Positions 34,511-44,554 are shown, counted from the first letter of the stretch. The stretch is DNA of 64,000 nt from Mucilaginibacter paludis DSM 18603 (GCF_000166195.2 NZ_CM001403.1:2002432-2066431), one strand, 5' to 3'. Numbers and translations are program-made. Notes: a model not told the origin generated them from the sequence alone.

Positions 34511-37500
34511 TTAAATTGATTTTCCATCCTGGGCAAAGTGAAAGGAAATTTTCTTTGAGAATGGATTTCTATACTTTTTGATATATTCGGACGGATTGAG
34601 GCCAAAAAGCTGAAAAAACTGTTCTCTAAAATACTTAACGTCTTTAAAACCAACTAACATGGAAACCTCGTTTACGTTATGAGACGAATTGATGAAGAGT
34701 TCTGCCGCCCGCCGCAAACGGACGTATTTGATGAAATTATTGGGTGTTTGGTTTGAAATTGCCTTAACTTTCTTAAAAATATTTGAGCGGCTCATGTTAA
34801 TTTCTCGCGCTAACTGATCTACATTAAAATCATCATCTTCAAGCCTGCCTTCTATAATAACAATACATTGATCGATAAAGCGCTTTTCTTCTTCTGATAT
34901 TTTAACATGATGTTCCTTTAGCGTTACCTTTCTGTAAAAGTAATTTTGCAGGTTATTGCGGTTTTGTAATAAAGTATTTATGCGGGCAGTTAATAATTCC
35001 TTATTGAGGGGTTTTGTAAAATAATCATCGGCACCGCCTTTAATACCGCCTACTTTAATATCTGCAGACGGGCTGGCCGTAATTAAAATAAGCGGTATAT
35101 GCGCCAAAGAAGGGTTTTCTCGGATATCCCTGCACAATTCGAGCCCGTCTTTAACGTCCATCATAATATCGCTGAGTATAATATCGGGGATATATTCTTT
35201 TGCTAACTGTATACCTTGTGCACCATCACTCGCTTCAAGTAAAATAAATTGATCCCGAAAAATCTGTTTGATATAAGTTCTCATGTCGGGATGGTCATCA
35301 ATTACTAACATGGTTTTTTTTGAATAAGTGAGTTGCGGCCCTGTTAAATTATCATCGTCATCAACTACCGCCTTAGAATGATGATGGATATCCTGATCAG
35401 GAGTATCGTCAAGTTCAGTCCAATTGACAAGCTCCTGGTCGCCCGAAAGTTCATTTAAAAAAACAGCATCCTCATTCGGCGTTTCCCAAACCGGCATGTC
35501 CTGAAAATGCAATCTCCCCTTTTTTAAGTTTACAAAAAATGTAGTCCCTTGTTCGGCATTGCTTACATAACTTATCTGGGCCTTATGCTGTTGCACAAAT
35601 TGATGGACCAGATATAAGCCGATACCGAATCCGGATTGCTGATTGGACGACCGGTAAAATTTTTCGAACAGGCGGTTGCCTGCCTCCGGCGGAATACCGC
35701 AGCCGTTATCACAAACAGAAACCTCCACAGTGTTACCCGTTTCCCGGAGCTTAAATAAAATTACGCCTTCGGCATTTACAAACTTAAATGCATTCGACAG
35801 TAAATTATAAAGGATAACTTCCAGTTTGGCCTTATCCCCAAATAAAACGATATGATCAAGGTTGGAATGAAACTCGTACCGGATGTTCCGGTTTTTTGCC
35901 TGGTAAACAAAACTTTCAAATGTTAATTTACACAAGGCGTAAAAATTTAGCTCATTGATCTGCAGGTCGGTTGCATCGTTCTCGGTTTTGTTAAACAACA
36001 ATAACTGATCAATCAAGCTGATTAAACGGCGGGCGTTTCGGTAAACGATACCGAGTTCCGGATCTTTCCGCTGGCCATTTCTGGATAAAACTTCCTGCAA
36101 CGGGTTAATAATCAGCATTAACGGCGTTCTGAATTCGTGCGAAACGTGTGTAAAGAACGATGTTTTCCTTAAATTCATTTGATGCTCATTCTCACTATTC
36201 AGGCGTTCCTGTTTAATTTGATGTTTCAGGTTTTCCTGGATCGTTCTGTACCTGATGTAAATATAAGCAAGGGCCGCCGCCAGTGCCCCGTAAATCAGGT
36301 AAGCCCAAACCGTTCTAAACCAGGGCGGCAGCACAATTACATTCAGCACTATTTGTTTGGTATTCCATTTGCCCGAGGTATTGGTAGATTTAACATGCAG
36401 GGTGTAACTCCCTTCGGGAAGATTATTGTAGTTGATGGTGCGCTGTGCTCCCGAGAACACCCAATTTTTGTCCCAGCCCTCAAGATAATAGGCATACTTG
36501 ATGTGTTCGGGCGAAGAATACTCCAAGCCCGCAAAAGAGAAAGATAATACGGCATCATTGTACGGAACCTTCAACCGGGGAATTCCGGATCCGTTATCTT
36601 TAATAAAATTAACGTCGCTTATCCTTTTGTTATTCACATTGATATTTGTGAAAACGATATTGGGCATATCATCGTGCGTAACAATAGAATCGGGATAAAA
36701 AATATTAAACCCCTTGATACCGCCGAATGCAAGTTGGCCCGATTTTAACCGTAAGGCCGCATTAAATGAAAACTGGTTGCTCTGCAGGCCATCACTCTGA
36801 TAATAGTTGTTAAAACTTAAATGTTTATAATCAAAACTTGTTAAACCCTGAAAGGTGCTCAGCCATAATTTACCCGCCCTATCCTCCAGAATATTGAGCA
36901 CCGCATTGTTTGATAAGCCTTCGGCGTCAGTAAAACGCTGTTTTACCTTGCCGGCTATACGGTCAAACAAACACAGGCCACCGCCCTCAGTGCCGAGCCA
37001 AAACAAGCCCGAGCGGTCCTCGTAAATTGCCCGCACCGGTTTGTCAATTCTATAAAAAGTGTGGGATTTACTAACGGTATCCACCTTGATGAGGAACTCG
37101 GAGGTACCACACCATAATTGCCCTCGCCTGTCTTCAAAAAAAACATAAGGATCGCTTATTTTTTGGTCAAACACATCAAACTCGTTTTTCTTCCGGTTAA
37201 ACCGATACAGCCTGCCGTTTGAAAAAGTACCCGCCCACAGGGTTTTATGGCGATCCTCAAACAATAACCAAACATCCTTATTTACTTCGCCTGTTGAATT
37301 ATTTTTACATTCAAAATGCTCAAACGATTTACCGGCAGCCCCATAGCGGTTAATTCCGCCTGCAAAAGTAGCCACCCATACTCGCCCCAAATAATCCTTT
37401 AAAATAGAAGTAACGGCATTGCTGCTGAGCGTTGCGGTATTCCCGCCGAGGTGGGTGAAATTTTTAAACTGATTTTTTTTCCTGTTCCAGACAGAAAGGC

Positions 37501-38650
37501 CCCCATCTTCAGTCCCTATCCAAATATTATCATTATCATATTCGCAAAAAGACGATACAAAATTATTGATGAGGCTATTGGCCACTCCTTCCTGATGTGC
37601 AACTAAGCCGAAATTTGATTTTTTGGGATCAATAATATTGATACCCGATCTCATCGTTGCAATCCAGATCCGTAAATCCTCATCCTGGTAAAGGTCCATA
37701 ATCACCTTGCTTTTAACGAGCCCCGGCATCCCTTCACCATCTGCATAACTAAACCTGTTAGTAGCCAGATTCAGGATGCTTAACCCTCCGCCATCAGTAC
37801 CGATGTAGAGTTGCCGCTTATCAGTAAATAGCAGGCTAACAACGTTATCGCCTGAAAGATGCCCAGCGCCTACACGATAGCCGCCTGTTATACTATTGCC
37901 GTCGATAACATACTTAAACAGGCCCTTCGTTGTGCCAAGCCAAACTGCCCCATCATCGGCAGCATTAATACAATTAACCGATTTGAGCGAGTTATTGACC
38001 AGATCTAACTTTCCCAACCGGTAATTATAACGGCAAAGGCCAACATCAGCCATAAATATCCATACTGTATTATTTTTGCTTACAGCCATTCCTTCACAAG
38101 TAAGCGCCCTGTAGGCATTAGGCCCCACCGCAGCTGGAAGCTGAACACATAAATTGCTGTATCGGGGTTTGATGTATAAGCCTGCATTGTTAGTTCCAAT
38201 AAACAGGTTTCCATAATGGTCGGCTTTAATGTAAGTAATGCTATAACTGAGTTTTAGTATTTGATGGGTATACCAATCCCGGTAATATGCCCAACTAAAA
38301 CGGTCAACCTCCGGATCTAAAATATTCACTCCCTGGCCGGTACCTATCCATATATTCTGATTTTTATCTTCCGCAATGGCGTATATATAATTATGCGACA
38401 GGGATGAGGAATCTTTGGGCTGGTTTCTGTATATCTTAAACCCATATCCATCATACCGGTTAAGGCCGTCAAAGGTGCCAAACCACATCAATCCCTTTTT
38501 GTCCTGAAAAACACAGCGTACAGAATTGTTAGACAATCCCTCGGTGATAGACAACCTGGTAACAGGCGGATGATTTTGTGAAAAACCCCAGCCCGCTCCA
38601 ATAATGCTTAACAGAATAAATAAAAATATAGCGCGAGTGTTAAAATACAT
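34511..38650 (-). CDS. Hybrid two-component system sensor/regulator (HTCS)
   Basis: About 1379 residues; the ATG at 38650 gives a signal peptide (AIFLFILLSIIGAGWGFSQ) and is preferred over an upstream in-frame ATG. Parts in order: periplasmic two-component-propeller repeats (QDKKGLMWFGTFDGLNRYDG and many NIWIGT-like units, to about 680), Y_Y_Y domain, one membrane helix (about 775-797), HisKA with H838 in VSHEFRTPL, ATPase (DNGCGIP, GFGIGLYLV), receiver with phospho-acceptor D1161 (ILSDIMMD) and C-terminal AraC helix-turn-helix (DQLAREINMSRSNIFKKVKA). Such proteins bind oligosaccharides and switch on nearby loci. Here no susC/susD pair is adjacent; the lectin-protease is its closest neighbour. 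Confidence 0.95.
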   Translation of the reverse strand: MYFNTRAIFLFILLSIIGAGWGFSQNHPPVTRLSITEGLSNNSVRCVFQDKKGLMWFGTFDGLNRYDGYGFKIYRNQPKDSSSLSHNYIYAIAEDKNQNIWIGTGQGVNILDPEVDRFSWAYYRDWYTHQILKLSYSITYIKADHYGNLFIGTNNAGLYIKPRYSNLCVQLPAAVGPNAYRALTCEGMAVSKNNTVWIFMADVGLCRYNYRLGKLDLVNNSLKSVNCINAADDGAVWLGTTKGLFKYVIDGNSITGGYRVGAGHLSGDNVVSLLFTDKRQLYIGTDGGGLSILNLATNRFSYADGEGMPGLVKSKVIMDLYQDEDLRIWIATMRSGINIIDPKKSNFGLVAHQEGVANSLINNFVSSFCEYDNDNIWIGTEDGGLSVWNRKKNQFKNFTHLGGNTATLSSNAVTSILKDYLGRVWVATFAGGINRYGAAGKSFEHFECKNNSTGEVNKDVWLLFEDRHKTLWAGTFSNGRLYRFNRKKNEFDVFDQKISDPYVFFEDRRGQLWCGTSEFLIKVDTVSKSHTFYRIDKPVRAIYEDRSGLFWLGTEGGGLCLFDRIAGKVKQRFTDAEGLSNNAVLNILEDRAGKLWLSTFQGLTSFDYKHLSFNNYYQSDGLQSNQFSFNAALRLKSGQLAFGGIKGFNIFYPDSIVTHDDMPNIVFTNINVNNKRISDVNFIKDNGSGIPRLKVPYNDAVLSFSFAGLEYSSPEHIKYAYYLEGWDKNWVFSGAQRTINYNNLPEGSYTLHVKSTNTSGKWNTKQIVLNVIVLPPWFRTVWAYLIYGALAAALAYIYIRYRTIQENLKHQIKQERLNSENEHQMNLRKTSFFTHVSHEFRTPLMLIINPLQEVLSRNGQRKDPELGIVYRNARRLISLIDQLLLFNKTENDATDLQINELNFYALCKLTFESFVYQAKNRNIRYEFHSNLDHIVLFGDKAKLEVILYNLLSNAFKFVNAEGVILFKLRETGNTVEVSVCDNGCGIPPEAGNRLFEKFYRSSNQQSGFGIGLYLVHQFVQQHKAQISYVSNAEQGTTFFVNLKKGRLHFQDMPVWETPNEDAVFLNELSGDQELVNWTELDDTPDQDIHHHSKAVVDDDDNLTGPQLTYSKKTMLVIDDHPDMRTYIKQIFRDQFILLEASDGAQGIQLAKEYIPDIILSDIMMDVKDGLELCRDIRENPSLAHIPLILITASPSADIKVGGIKGGADDYFTKPLNKELLTARINTLLQNRNNLQNYFYRKVTLKEHHVKISEEEKRFIDQCIVIIEGRLEDDDFNVDQLAREINMSRSNIFKKVKAISNQTPNNFIKYVRLRRAAELFINSSHNVNEVSMLVGFKDVKYFREQFFQLFGLNPSEYIKKYRNPFSKKISFHFAQDGKSI

Positions 38651-39411
38651 ATCCGTTGATTGGTATTGGTTCAATAATCGAGCTACCGATAAAAAACCGG
38701 TCAAGGCATCAGCGATAAAAAGCACATCATTACAGATACGGGATCAGCCACCAAGCAACAGCGTTACCCAATACAATCCGGATGCCCAGATATGTAAACA
38801 TTGATAAAATACAACCATGATTGTGCCATAAGCCTGAATACCTCAATGAGCATTAAACTAAGAGATTAAACCGTAATGCTCTCCCCATGTTAAACAAACG
38901 AACAGAATGTAACGCAGCCCTCCAGAACCGGGAAACGTTAGCGTAAATACCTGTAACCACGCGGTATCGTTTTTCAATCTTTTGATATAATAGCGGTACC
39001 CTGGCAGGTTCAATTGGTGGTTTAATTGGATTTCTTCTTAAAAGGTGCATGGAGTGTGGCAGTTGTGAAGCACAATTTACAATAAATAATATATTTTATA
39101 TTGAGCAAATTAATATTATTTATAGGCGATATAGGGTTGGGGTTAGGGGGTTAGCCAAAAAAAAGAACTCACGGCCAACACACTTATTTTTGCCGCTTGC
39201 TTTATAAATTAATTGGAAGGTTAAGGTTGATTTTTATTCCATCAATTCAACTTTCACAATACCTTACAGTACCAGGGTGACCTTACACTTACATGATTAT
39301 ACGTTTATACCGCAGCGCCGAAATCCTTCTTTAGGGGCTGCATTGACCCCGACATAGCTGTGGGTACTTTTTTATCTATGGATAAATTGGCTATACTGTT
39401 TAGCTCTAACG
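38651..39411. other. 760-bp intergenic region
   Basis: No supportable gene. It contains the leader of the HTCS gene and a G-rich tract (39132-39153, three G-runs separated by TT/TTA, one short of a four-run quadruplex). No hairpin terminator, tRNA or known repeat was recognised. Confidence 0.5.
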
Positions 39412-40185
39412 CTATTTTTCGTTACTAAACCTGCTTTGCTGAATTTTATCAAACTCTTTTACGTAATCGGGATGTTCTGTTCCCATCAACCTATCCCATA
39501 CCCTAAAGTACAGGCCATAGTTGCCGTTAAACTTTTTGTGATGCAGGTTGTGATGTACGGAGGTATTAAAAAAGCTGAATAACGGCGAGCTGCGGAACCG
39601 CCTGGGCACAATTTCGTATCCCAAATGCCCATATACGTTAATTATAAAGCCTAAAACTGTGAAAAGGGCGATAGCAATTACGTGTACCGGTATGATGAAT
39701 ACGATGAGCAGCAATACTGCGCCCTCGGTCCAGGCTTCGATGAAATGAAACGAATACGAGGCGAATGGCGTTGGATTGGTTGACTTATGATGCAATAAAT
39801 GGGTATACCTGAAAAGTTTGGGGTGGTGCAGCAGCCGGTGCATCCAGTAAAAATAGGTGTCGTGAATAACCAGGCAAACAGGTACGCTAAGCCAAAGCCA
39901 CCAGGTTGGGTAATCGGCCGGGTTAGTATAAACAAGTGTGTACTGCTTAAACGAGGTATATAACACCACATATGCTATTACAGCTAATACGGCCGTGGTT
40001 TGTACCGAATGCAATATCTCGCGTAAAAAATCTGTTTGCTGAGCCTCACGAGTTTGTATTTTATTTTTAACCAGGTATTTAGCCAACAGCTTATAGCATA
40101 CCACAAAAGCGATACCTGCAATTACAAAATAACGGACCGCCGAAATGGCAAAAAGGTTTAGAAATATTTTGAATGCCTGTTCCAT
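39412..40185 (-). CDS. Sterol desaturase / fatty acid hydroxylase-family membrane enzyme
   Basis: A 257-residue membrane protein with the eight-histidine di-iron pattern of the family: H108-DTYFYWM-H116, RLLHH (about 120-121), YTHLLHH (129-133) and HHNLHH near 215. At least four hydrophobic helices precede and separate these. Members hydroxylate or desaturate sterols, carotenoids or fatty acids using oxygen; the bacterial substrate here is unknown. A Crp/Fnr regulator lies 58 bp upstream on the same strand. Confidence 0.9.
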   Translation of the reverse strand: MEQAFKIFLNLFAISAVRYFVIAGIAFVVCYKLLAKYLVKNKIQTREAQQTDFLREILHSVQTTAVLAVIAYVVLYTSFKQYTLVYTNPADYPTWWLWLSVPVCLVIHDTYFYWMHRLLHHPKLFRYTHLLHHKSTNPTPFASYSFHFIEAWTEGAVLLLIVFIIPVHVIAIALFTVLGFIINVYGHLGYEIVPRRFRSSPLFSFFNTSVHHNLHHKKFNGNYGLYFRVWDRLMGTEHPDYVKEFDKIQQSRFSNEK

Positions 40186-40243
40186 ACCTATTAATTATGG
40201 TTACAAAGCTACGGCTAAGCAAGCCGGAATAAATTAACAAAGG

Positions 40244-40840
40244 TTAATTACGCTTTCGCGGAGACGAGATCCGTTTACGGATGCGGCTTAATGATACTGG
40301 GGTAATGCCCAAAAAAGTTGCCAAATGTTTGTTATTAACACGATTAAAGATATCGGGTTTTTCTTTGATCAGATTAAGGTACCGTTCCTCGGGTGATAAT
40401 AATAAAAAGGTTTCTATCCGTGCCATAGCCTCGGCAAGCATATCCAGGATAAACAAATTGCGGGTTGATGATAGTTTAAGGTTATGATCAATAATATCCT
40501 GCGCCTTTTGGTAATCAAATTCAATTAACTCGGTATCTTCAAGAGCCTGGTAAATAAACCGCGAAGGTTTCTGATAAATAACGCTATCTACGGGCGCCAT
40601 AAACTGGCTTTCCCATCTGAGCATTACTGTTACCTCATCACCGTTTTCTTTAGGGTAATAAGCCCTGATCAGCCCCTGCTTAATATACGACAGCTTACTT
40701 TGCAACGAGCCCTCCTTGATATAAACCTCTCCGGCCCTGAGTTGCCTGCTTTGGCCCAATGCTGATAATTCTGCAATATCAGTCAGCTCCAGTTCTTTAA
40801 AAGCACCCAAGTAAAAATTAATATCTTCTTCGTTCAGCAT
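40244..40840 (-). CDS. Crp/Fnr-family transcriptional regulator
   Basis: A 198-residue protein with a cyclic-nucleotide-binding-like beta-barrel (ALGQSRQLRAGEVYIKEGSL, YIKQGLIRAYYPKENGDEVT) and a C-terminal helix-turn-helix (NNKHLATFLGITPVSLSRIRKRI). The Bacteroidota versions usually lack cAMP-contact residues and their ligand is unknown. It lies directly upstream of, and on the same strand as, the hydroxylase gene, which may be its target. Confidence 0.9.
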   Translation of the reverse strand: MLNEEDINFYLGAFKELELTDIAELSALGQSRQLRAGEVYIKEGSLQSKLSYIKQGLIRAYYPKENGDEVTVMLRWESQFMAPVDSVIYQKPSRFIYQALEDTELIEFDYQKAQDIIDHNLKLSSTRNLFILDMLAEAMARIETFLLLSPEERYLNLIKEKPDIFNRVNNKHLATFLGITPVSLSRIRKRISSPRKRN

Positions 40841-41356
40841 AGCTTATTTAATTCTTGTTAACTTTTCGGTACCAACGGCAAACAATGCCCATATAAGCTG
40901 TAACAGTTAAAGGTCCCCTGTAACGGCCAATGCACAGCTAAAGGTTTTGCCGCGCTTATCATAGTATACTATCCCATCTTCGTATAGTTAAGCCCCAATA
41001 TTTCCGCCTTTTTATTTATAGATCCCAATATGCCCTTCTTTTGTAGCACCCAGTCAATTACTTAAATAGCACCACATTTTTAGGCCGACGCATTTACAAA
41101 AAAGCAAATAAAAAACATTAACAATATGTTTTTTTCATTTTTAATTTATTGCTGGTATTCCGGCATTTTTTTCTGTTTTCACATTAAACATAACGAGGTC
41201 CCAAACAAGTGTGACTATTGCAAGCATTACGGTAATAATGGCATACATTTTCATACAAAAACATGAGTATGTTTTAACGGAGCCTTATTAATTATCTGTT
41301 GCGCTGCAGTATTATGATTATCATGATGTACCAGGTTAAGCCTTACAACATCTTGT
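40841..41356. other. Intergenic region with one possible tiny ORF
   Basis: No domain-bearing gene is visible. The region is A+T-rich in 41040-41160. The only frame worth recording is the 37-codon one listed separately. No terminator or repeat stands out. Confidence 0.45.
41141..41254 (-). CDS. Possible 37-residue single-helix membrane peptide
   Basis: The frame starts MKMYAIITVMLAIVTLVWDL and ends NAGIPAIN. One strong hydrophobic segment is followed by a short charged tail, a common form for small membrane proteins. There is no Shine-Dalgarno and no conserved context, so this is a suggestion only. Confidence 0.3.
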   Translation of the reverse strand: MKMYAIITVMLAIVTLVWDLVMFNVKTEKNAGIPAIN

Positions 41357-42295
41357 TTACCAATGAAAATATTTCCTGATAATATACTCGGTTATTGGAA
41401 GCAACCGCCTGGTGGTATCCGGAGGATACGGTCCTGCTGCTGTAAAACATTCTACCTCTTTGGGTGCCCTGAAATACCAGGTATGACCTATTGAATTCCA
41501 GTTGATGTTACTGGTATCAGTGATCTTTTTGAGGTGGGCGAGCCTATAGGGGTCAAGCTTAACTATTAAGCGACCATCATTGGTTTGATCGCAGCTGCCC
41601 TGTTCATAATGATCTTTGTTCCATACCATACAACCAGATGTATTTTTCTTGATCTCGATATGATTGAGTTTTTCTGTATTTTTTGTGAGTGGCTTCTCTC
41701 CCTCATACTTGATCAAATAAATTCCGCCACCTAATACTATCCAGAAAGCCACCAGGATAATAATCTTCTTGCCATTTAAAAATGGTTTGGGCAAATCATC
41801 CTCCATAGCTGGTAACGGAGGTGCTATTTGATCTTCATCCGGCTGTTTTTTGTTTTTTTCCGGTTCAACAACAATATCTTCATCAGGGGTTTGATCTGGC
41901 GCCTCATGCTCTTCTTTTTTATGATTACGATTAGGATCTTTTAACCAGGTCATGTAAGGTCTCGGTTCGAAATTGATCAGCCAGGCCAAAAGTTCGATAT
42001 TATTTTCATCCGTATTGATAGATCTGTCCCGCAGAAAATTAACAAGGGGCCTGAATGGGTTAGCATTACCATTTTGGATTGCATTCCGGTAGCCCGATGC
42101 ATCATCTTTTTGACCGAATATCGGTCGTAGAAAATGTTTGTCCTTGGGGAGAAACCGCTCTTCACAAACCCTTACACTCTCCTTTTTTAAGTTTCCCGGA
42201 GTGATATGGATAAGCTTTGACGAGAGCTCTTGCGAAGCTATTTTTCGATCATAGTCCGCCAGGACTTGTTCCTTATAAACTGGAAACTCAGACAT
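41357..42295 (-). CDS. Single-pass membrane protein of unknown function
   Basis: A 312-residue protein with a cytoplasmic N-terminal half (1-175, including an acidic, proline-rich linker at about 128-170), one helix at 177-195 and a C-terminal extracytoplasmic half with a cysteine pair (GCMVW, GSCDQ). The end FTAAGPYPPDTTRRLLPITE may bind a ligand. No known family was recognised. It is divergent from the peptide gene at 42637, with a palindrome-rich region between them, so it could belong to the same regulon. Confidence 0.65.
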   Translation of the reverse strand: MSEFPVYKEQVLADYDRKIASQELSSKLIHITPGNLKKESVRVCEERFLPKDKHFLRPIFGQKDDASGYRNAIQNGNANPFRPLVNFLRDRSINTDENNIELLAWLINFEPRPYMTWLKDPNRNHKKEEHEAPDQTPDEDIVVEPEKNKKQPDEDQIAPPLPAMEDDLPKPFLNGKKIIILVAFWIVLGGGIYLIKYEGEKPLTKNTEKLNHIEIKKNTSGCMVWNKDHYEQGSCDQTNDGRLIVKLDPYRLAHLKKITDTSNINWNSIGHTWYFRAPKEVECFTAAGPYPPDTTRRLLPITEYIIRKYFHW

Positions 42296-42319
42296 TTTAA
42301 ATAATTAAAAAGTAAAGCT

Positions 42320-42400
42320 ATAGGAATTTCCAAATTCCGAATTACGGTTTTCCGGAATCCGGCCGGAAGGATCGGAAATACCGGAATTCCGTGCTGCAAA
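42320..42400. repeat. Cluster of CCGGAAT-type short palindromes
   Basis: Within 80 bp, variants of TTCCGGAA/CCGGAATTCCG occur at least five times, including TTACGGTTTTCCGGAA (42342-42357), which resembles the regulatory inverted repeat before the two downstream operons. It may be a binding-site array or an imperfect secondary structure. The spacing to any -7 box differs from the other sites. Confidence 0.4.
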
Positions 42401-42544
42401 CCTTTTTTGGCGATCTACATTTGTTTCGGAATCAGCGAGATGTACAGCGCGGATTCTTTTCAGAGCAATGAAAGCGGAGCCGATAACTGGCTTGGGAAGC
42501 GGTTAAAAGTTTCCGCGATCATGCTCTGGGTACTTCCCAAAACA

Positions 42545-42564
42545 GGTCAGAAGCGCTTCTGACC
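42545..42564. promoter_or_regulatory. Perfect 20-bp palindrome
   Basis: GGTCAGAAGCGCTTCTGACC reads identically on both strands with no spacer. It lies 72 bp upstream of the small peptide gene. Lacking a T-tract, it is more likely a dimeric-regulator operator or recombination site than a terminator. Confidence 0.5.
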
Positions 42565-42636
42565 AACAGCTTGCAGTGCCGCTCCCATACGGTTGGCGGG
42601 CGGCTGCTTTTTAATCAACATTTAAATTTTAAGATC

Positions 42637-42807
42637 ATGTTTTTCCAAATATTTTTGGCCGTTTTTTTCGGCCTGGCAATGCCTGCACGTACTCACCAAC
42701 CTTCAAATAAGGCAAATACAACCATAGCTCCCCAGGACGGTAGCGGAGGCGAAGAGGGGCACGTTCCTCCTTCCGCAAATATCGGCAGGACAGGAAGGCC
42801 CTGCTAA
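42637..42807 (+). CDS. Short exported peptide with C-terminal cysteine
   Basis: A 56-residue product from the ATG at 42637, preferred over an earlier in-frame ATG because it gives a signal sequence (FFQIFLAVFFGLAMPA). The remaining ~37 residues are polar, Gly/Pro-rich and end GHVPPSANIGRTGRPC. A strong intrinsic terminator follows its stop, which supports a real, separately transcribed gene. It lies just before a TPR sensor kinase whose TPR domain faces outwards, so a signalling-peptide role is an attractive guess, not a demonstrated function. Confidence 0.6.
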   Translation: MFFQIFLAVFFGLAMPARTHQPSNKANTTIAPQDGSGGEEGHVPPSANIGRTGRPC

Positions 42808-42820
42808 TTTATTTTAGACG

Positions 42821-42852
42821 ATAAGGCAAGAGCAATCTTGCCTTATTTTTTT
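42821..42852 (+). terminator. Intrinsic terminator of the short peptide gene
   Basis: A 10-bp perfect stem ATAAGGCAAG/CTTGCCTTAT, 6-nt loop AGCAAT, then seven to eight T. It isolates the peptide gene from the kinase gene 40 bp downstream. Confidence 0.88.
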
Positions 42853-42892
42853 ACCCCTTATTTTCATTACTTTTAATACTTTAGTTAAGATC

Positions 42893-44554
42893 ATGATAAA
42901 TAAGTGGTACTTTCTCTTGTTGATATTAATGGTATCTACGTATGCCTGCCAGCAACAACTCCCGCCCTCTCCTATTCCACGCAACGAGAACTACGATAAA
43001 GCTATATCGTTTTTAGATAATCAAAACGATTCGGCTTATTATTATTTCAACAAAGTTGTTGCCGGAACAAAAGATAGTTTACAGATCGCAAGATCCTATA
43101 ACAATATGGCAGTGCTTCAATACGAAGCCGGAGACTATTTCGGTGCCCAGGAAATGTTGATCCACTCCCTGAAATTTCTCAATGAGCAAAATAAAAAAGA
43201 CTATCGTTGCCTTTCTTCTGATTTCAACGAGCTTGGGCTTACCTATATGAAACTTAAAAACTACGACGCTGCTTTGCCTTTATATGGTCAAGCTATTAAA
43301 TTTTCGACCAGCGACGACGCGAAACGAATTTATCTCAACAATAAGGCTTTAACCTTTAGCAGAAAGAAAGAATATCTGCAGGCTTTGGCCATCTACCAGG
43401 CTATCCTTCCTCACGCCGGCAAAAGTCAAAAGGAATTTGCCAGGAGCCTGTCCAATATGGCGATCACCAAATGGCGTGCACATCCCGGCTATGTAGCCGC
43501 ACCACTTTTAAATCGGGCTTTATCCATCCGTAAAAACATTAAAGATCGGTGGGGGCAAAATGCCAGCTACGATCATTTGTCGGTTTATTATATGCAATCC
43601 CGCCCGGATTCGGCCTTATTTTATGCAAAGGCCATGTACGAAACAGCCATATCCCTCCATAGCCCTGACGACCAACTGGAAGCCTTGCAGAAACTAATCA
43701 GGTTAAGTGAGCCCAGGCAAACCAAAATATACTTTGCCAATTACCAGAAATTGAGCGATAGCTTACAAACTGCCCGGAATGCTGCTAAAAACCAGTTTGC
43801 CTTGATCCGGTATGATACGGAAAAGAGGAAAGCAGATAATTTAAAGCTGCAAAAAGAAAATACAGTTAAGCAATATGAGATCTTCAAAAAAAATATCTTA
43901 TTAGTTACTATAGTCTCCGTTTTTTTATTGCTTACCGGGATTGCATTTTTTTGGTATCGCAAGCGAAAACAACGTTTGGCCTTAGAGGCCCGGGAGAGGG
44001 AACTCCGGCTTTCTCAAAAAGTTCATGATGGCGTTGCCAACGGCTTATACCGGCTGATGAAGCATATCGAAAATCAAAAAAATCTCGACCCTGAACCTTT
44101 GCTGGACGAAATTGAGCTACTTTACCTGCAATCCCGCGATATTTCTTACGAACCGCCTGAAAATATAAAGCATGATTTTAATGAAAAAATCAATGAACTG
44201 TTAACCAGTTTCGCCAGCCCGGCAATCAAAGTGGCTATCGTAGGCAATAAAGCCGAATTATGGAAGAAGATTAGCGAACCTGTTAAACGGGAGTTGGAAT
44301 ATGTTCTACAGGAATTGATGGTCAACATGAGTAAACATAGCCATGCTACCAGCGTAGCCATCAATTTCAAACAGTCTCCAGGAAAGTTCGAGATTGTTTA
44401 TACGGATAACGGGATCGGATTCCCGGAAGATACAGTTTTTGGAAATGGATTGAATAATACGGAAAACCGTATTATTGGTATCGGCGGTGTGCTTACATTC
44501 GACAACAAACTGGATAAGGGTATCAGGATCACTTTGTGTTTACCCCTCCTTTAA
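42893..44554 (+). CDS. TPR-containing sensor histidine kinase (HisKA_3/NarL-coupled type)
   Basis: A 553-residue kinase. An N-terminal export segment is followed by TPR-like repeats (about 60-295, for example ARSYNNMAVLQYEAGDYFGA and ELGLTYMKLKNYDAALPLYG), a coiled coil (295-332), one membrane helix (335-355) and a cytoplasmic kinase. The phospho-acceptor is H378 in KVHDGVANGLYRL; the ATPase has QELMVNMSKHSHA, DNGIGF and GNGLNN. This is the kinase class that works with LuxR/NarL-type regulators, and one lies 10 bp downstream. The TPR domain should be extracytoplasmic and may bind a protein or peptide. Confidence 0.92.
   Translation: MINKWYFLLLILMVSTYACQQQLPPSPIPRNENYDKAISFLDNQNDSAYYYFNKVVAGTKDSLQIARSYNNMAVLQYEAGDYFGAQEMLIHSLKFLNEQNKKDYRCLSSDFNELGLTYMKLKNYDAALPLYGQAIKFSTSDDAKRIYLNNKALTFSRKKEYLQALAIYQAILPHAGKSQKEFARSLSNMAITKWRAHPGYVAAPLLNRALSIRKNIKDRWGQNASYDHLSVYYMQSRPDSALFYAKAMYETAISLHSPDDQLEALQKLIRLSEPRQTKIYFANYQKLSDSLQTARNAAKNQFALIRYDTEKRKADNLKLQKENTVKQYEIFKKNILLVTIVSVFLLLTGIAFFWYRKRKQRLALEARERELRLSQKVHDGVANGLYRLMKHIENQKNLDPEPLLDEIELLYLQSRDISYEPPENIKHDFNEKINELLTSFASPAIKVAIVGNKAELWKKISEPVKRELEYVLQELMVNMSKHSHATSVAINFKQSPGKFEIVYTDNGIGFPEDTVFGNGLNNTENRIIGIGGVLTFDNKLDKGIRITLCLPLL

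Noticed and set aside
38853..39050. A 65-codon minus-strand frame between the hybrid sensor and the hydroxylase
   Set aside because: Rich in Arg and Leu without pattern, no leader or terminator, no conserved context.
39132..39153. G-rich tract as a G-quadruplex element
   Set aside because: Only three G-runs are present, so a single-strand intramolecular quadruplex is not supported, and no gene start is close.
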